64,000 nt of DNA, from positions 1 through 64,000 of the forward strand of contig NZ_JBPPLY010000005.1 in NCBI RefSeq assembly GCF_051535215.1. Reading direction: 5' to 3'. The notes beneath the pieces are model-generated. The model did no database searches and was not told where the DNA came from. It saw only the letters and a list, made by a program, of their open reading frames with translations. The translations under genes were made by a program, and so were the position numbers. This document shows, one piece after another, positions 63,631 through 64,000 of the stretch; the stretch's first letter is position 1, and each line of letters starts with the position of its first letter. Source of the stretch: Nitrobacter sp051535215 (GTDB taxonomy: Bacteria; Pseudomonadota; Alphaproteobacteria; Rhizobiales; Xanthobacteraceae).

Positions 63631-64000
63631 AGTCGTCTCGCACCTAAAAAAACGTCCCCAAGCATAACATGACGCGAAGTCCTTGTCCCCGCCGTTCAGG
63701 CCATAATCGTCCGGACCGACTTTGGTTAACCGAGGCTAAGCAATTGAACGACCGCATGATATTGTCCAGCGGCAGGACTTCGCACCGGCTCCGGCAGCCT
63801 TTGACCCTTCACGGTTCAGGCCACCTTCGGACCAATTTACGTCAAACAAGTTATGCATTTGCGCCAGACACTCAATATGCGAAACTGGCGGGCCGGCACC
63901 GGAGAACATCCCCATTTCTACCCGAGTCCTCAACAGGCGCGTCGCGGAAGCACCTTGGGCCTGGATCGCGGCGATCATCATTCCTGTTCTCCTGCTCGCC
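63631..64000. other. Right edge, no supported gene
   Basis: No frame with a good start and recognisable product is seen. A minus-strand frame from 63981 to 63736 (81 residues) looks random. On the plus strand a frame reading RVLNRRVAEAPWAWIAAIII runs off the end with a hydrophobic segment, but no start codon is visible upstream in frame, so I do not call it. Confidence 0.3.

Noticed and set aside
63870..64000. Plus-strand hydrophobic frame (EAPWAWIAAIIIPVLLL) running off the right edge
   Set aside because: No in-frame start codon upstream within the window; cannot be called without the following sequence.

Overview
The window is high-GC chromosomal DNA of an alphaproteobacterium, most likely of the Nitrobacter/Rhodopseudomonas/Bradyrhizobium group (Nitrobacteraceae). 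This rests on the gene content and order (guaB, MAPEG, rsmB, guaA; cysE with a DUF3126 gene), two copies of an intergenic repeat that I associate with that group, and several lineage-typical secreted proteins rich in Gly, His and Tyr. No rRNA, IS element or CRISPR array is visible. Two tRNA genes are present, Tyr(GUA) and Thr(UGU).

Layout. 1-9.2 kb is a poorly conserved, partly decayed accessory stretch: small orphan genes, two broken secreted-nuclease genes, a frameshifted tyrosine-integrase remnant, a candidate structured RNA, and a large autotransporter with an AbiU2-like gene in front. 9.2-12.8 kb holds tRNA-Tyr, rlmB, secreted proteins, a pair of related double-glycine leader peptides and tRNA-Thr. 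13.2-24.2 kb is a stress island: csbD-like, DUF2945, DUF2171 and FlK-type thioesterase genes, a histidine kinase and NtrC-type sigma-54 activator, CbpA/CbpM, a DUF992 protein and a DnaK paralogue. 24.5-36.8 kb is housekeeping: guaA, rsmB, guaB, rlmE, a Ppx/GppA phosphatase, an ABC-F ATPase and an MFS exporter. 36.8-38.1 kb is a small islet with a P-loop kinase-like gene and a RES-domain toxin-like gene. 39.4-47.7 kb is a seven-gene operon for valine/isobutyryl-CoA breakdown. 47.8-64 kb mixes a bacterial SET-domain protein, methyltransferases, GFA and GST enzymes, Tim44-like, purB, cytochrome b561, a double-PilZ protein, a transglutaminase-like peptidase, FKBP, gamma-carbonic anhydrase and cysE.

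The strongest new observation is regulatory. Two distant genes of the stress island, the csbD-like gene and dnaK, each carry a good sigma-54 -24/-12 promoter, preceded at the same distance by a pair of GACAA-N-TTGTC palindromes spaced 23 bp centre to centre. A third palindrome pair lies just past the kinase gene. The island encodes an NtrC-type activator with an intact GAFTGA motif. Together these suggest a self-contained two-component, sigma-54 stress regulon that controls a dedicated DnaK/CbpA chaperone set. The twin double-glycine peptides are the second most interesting item.
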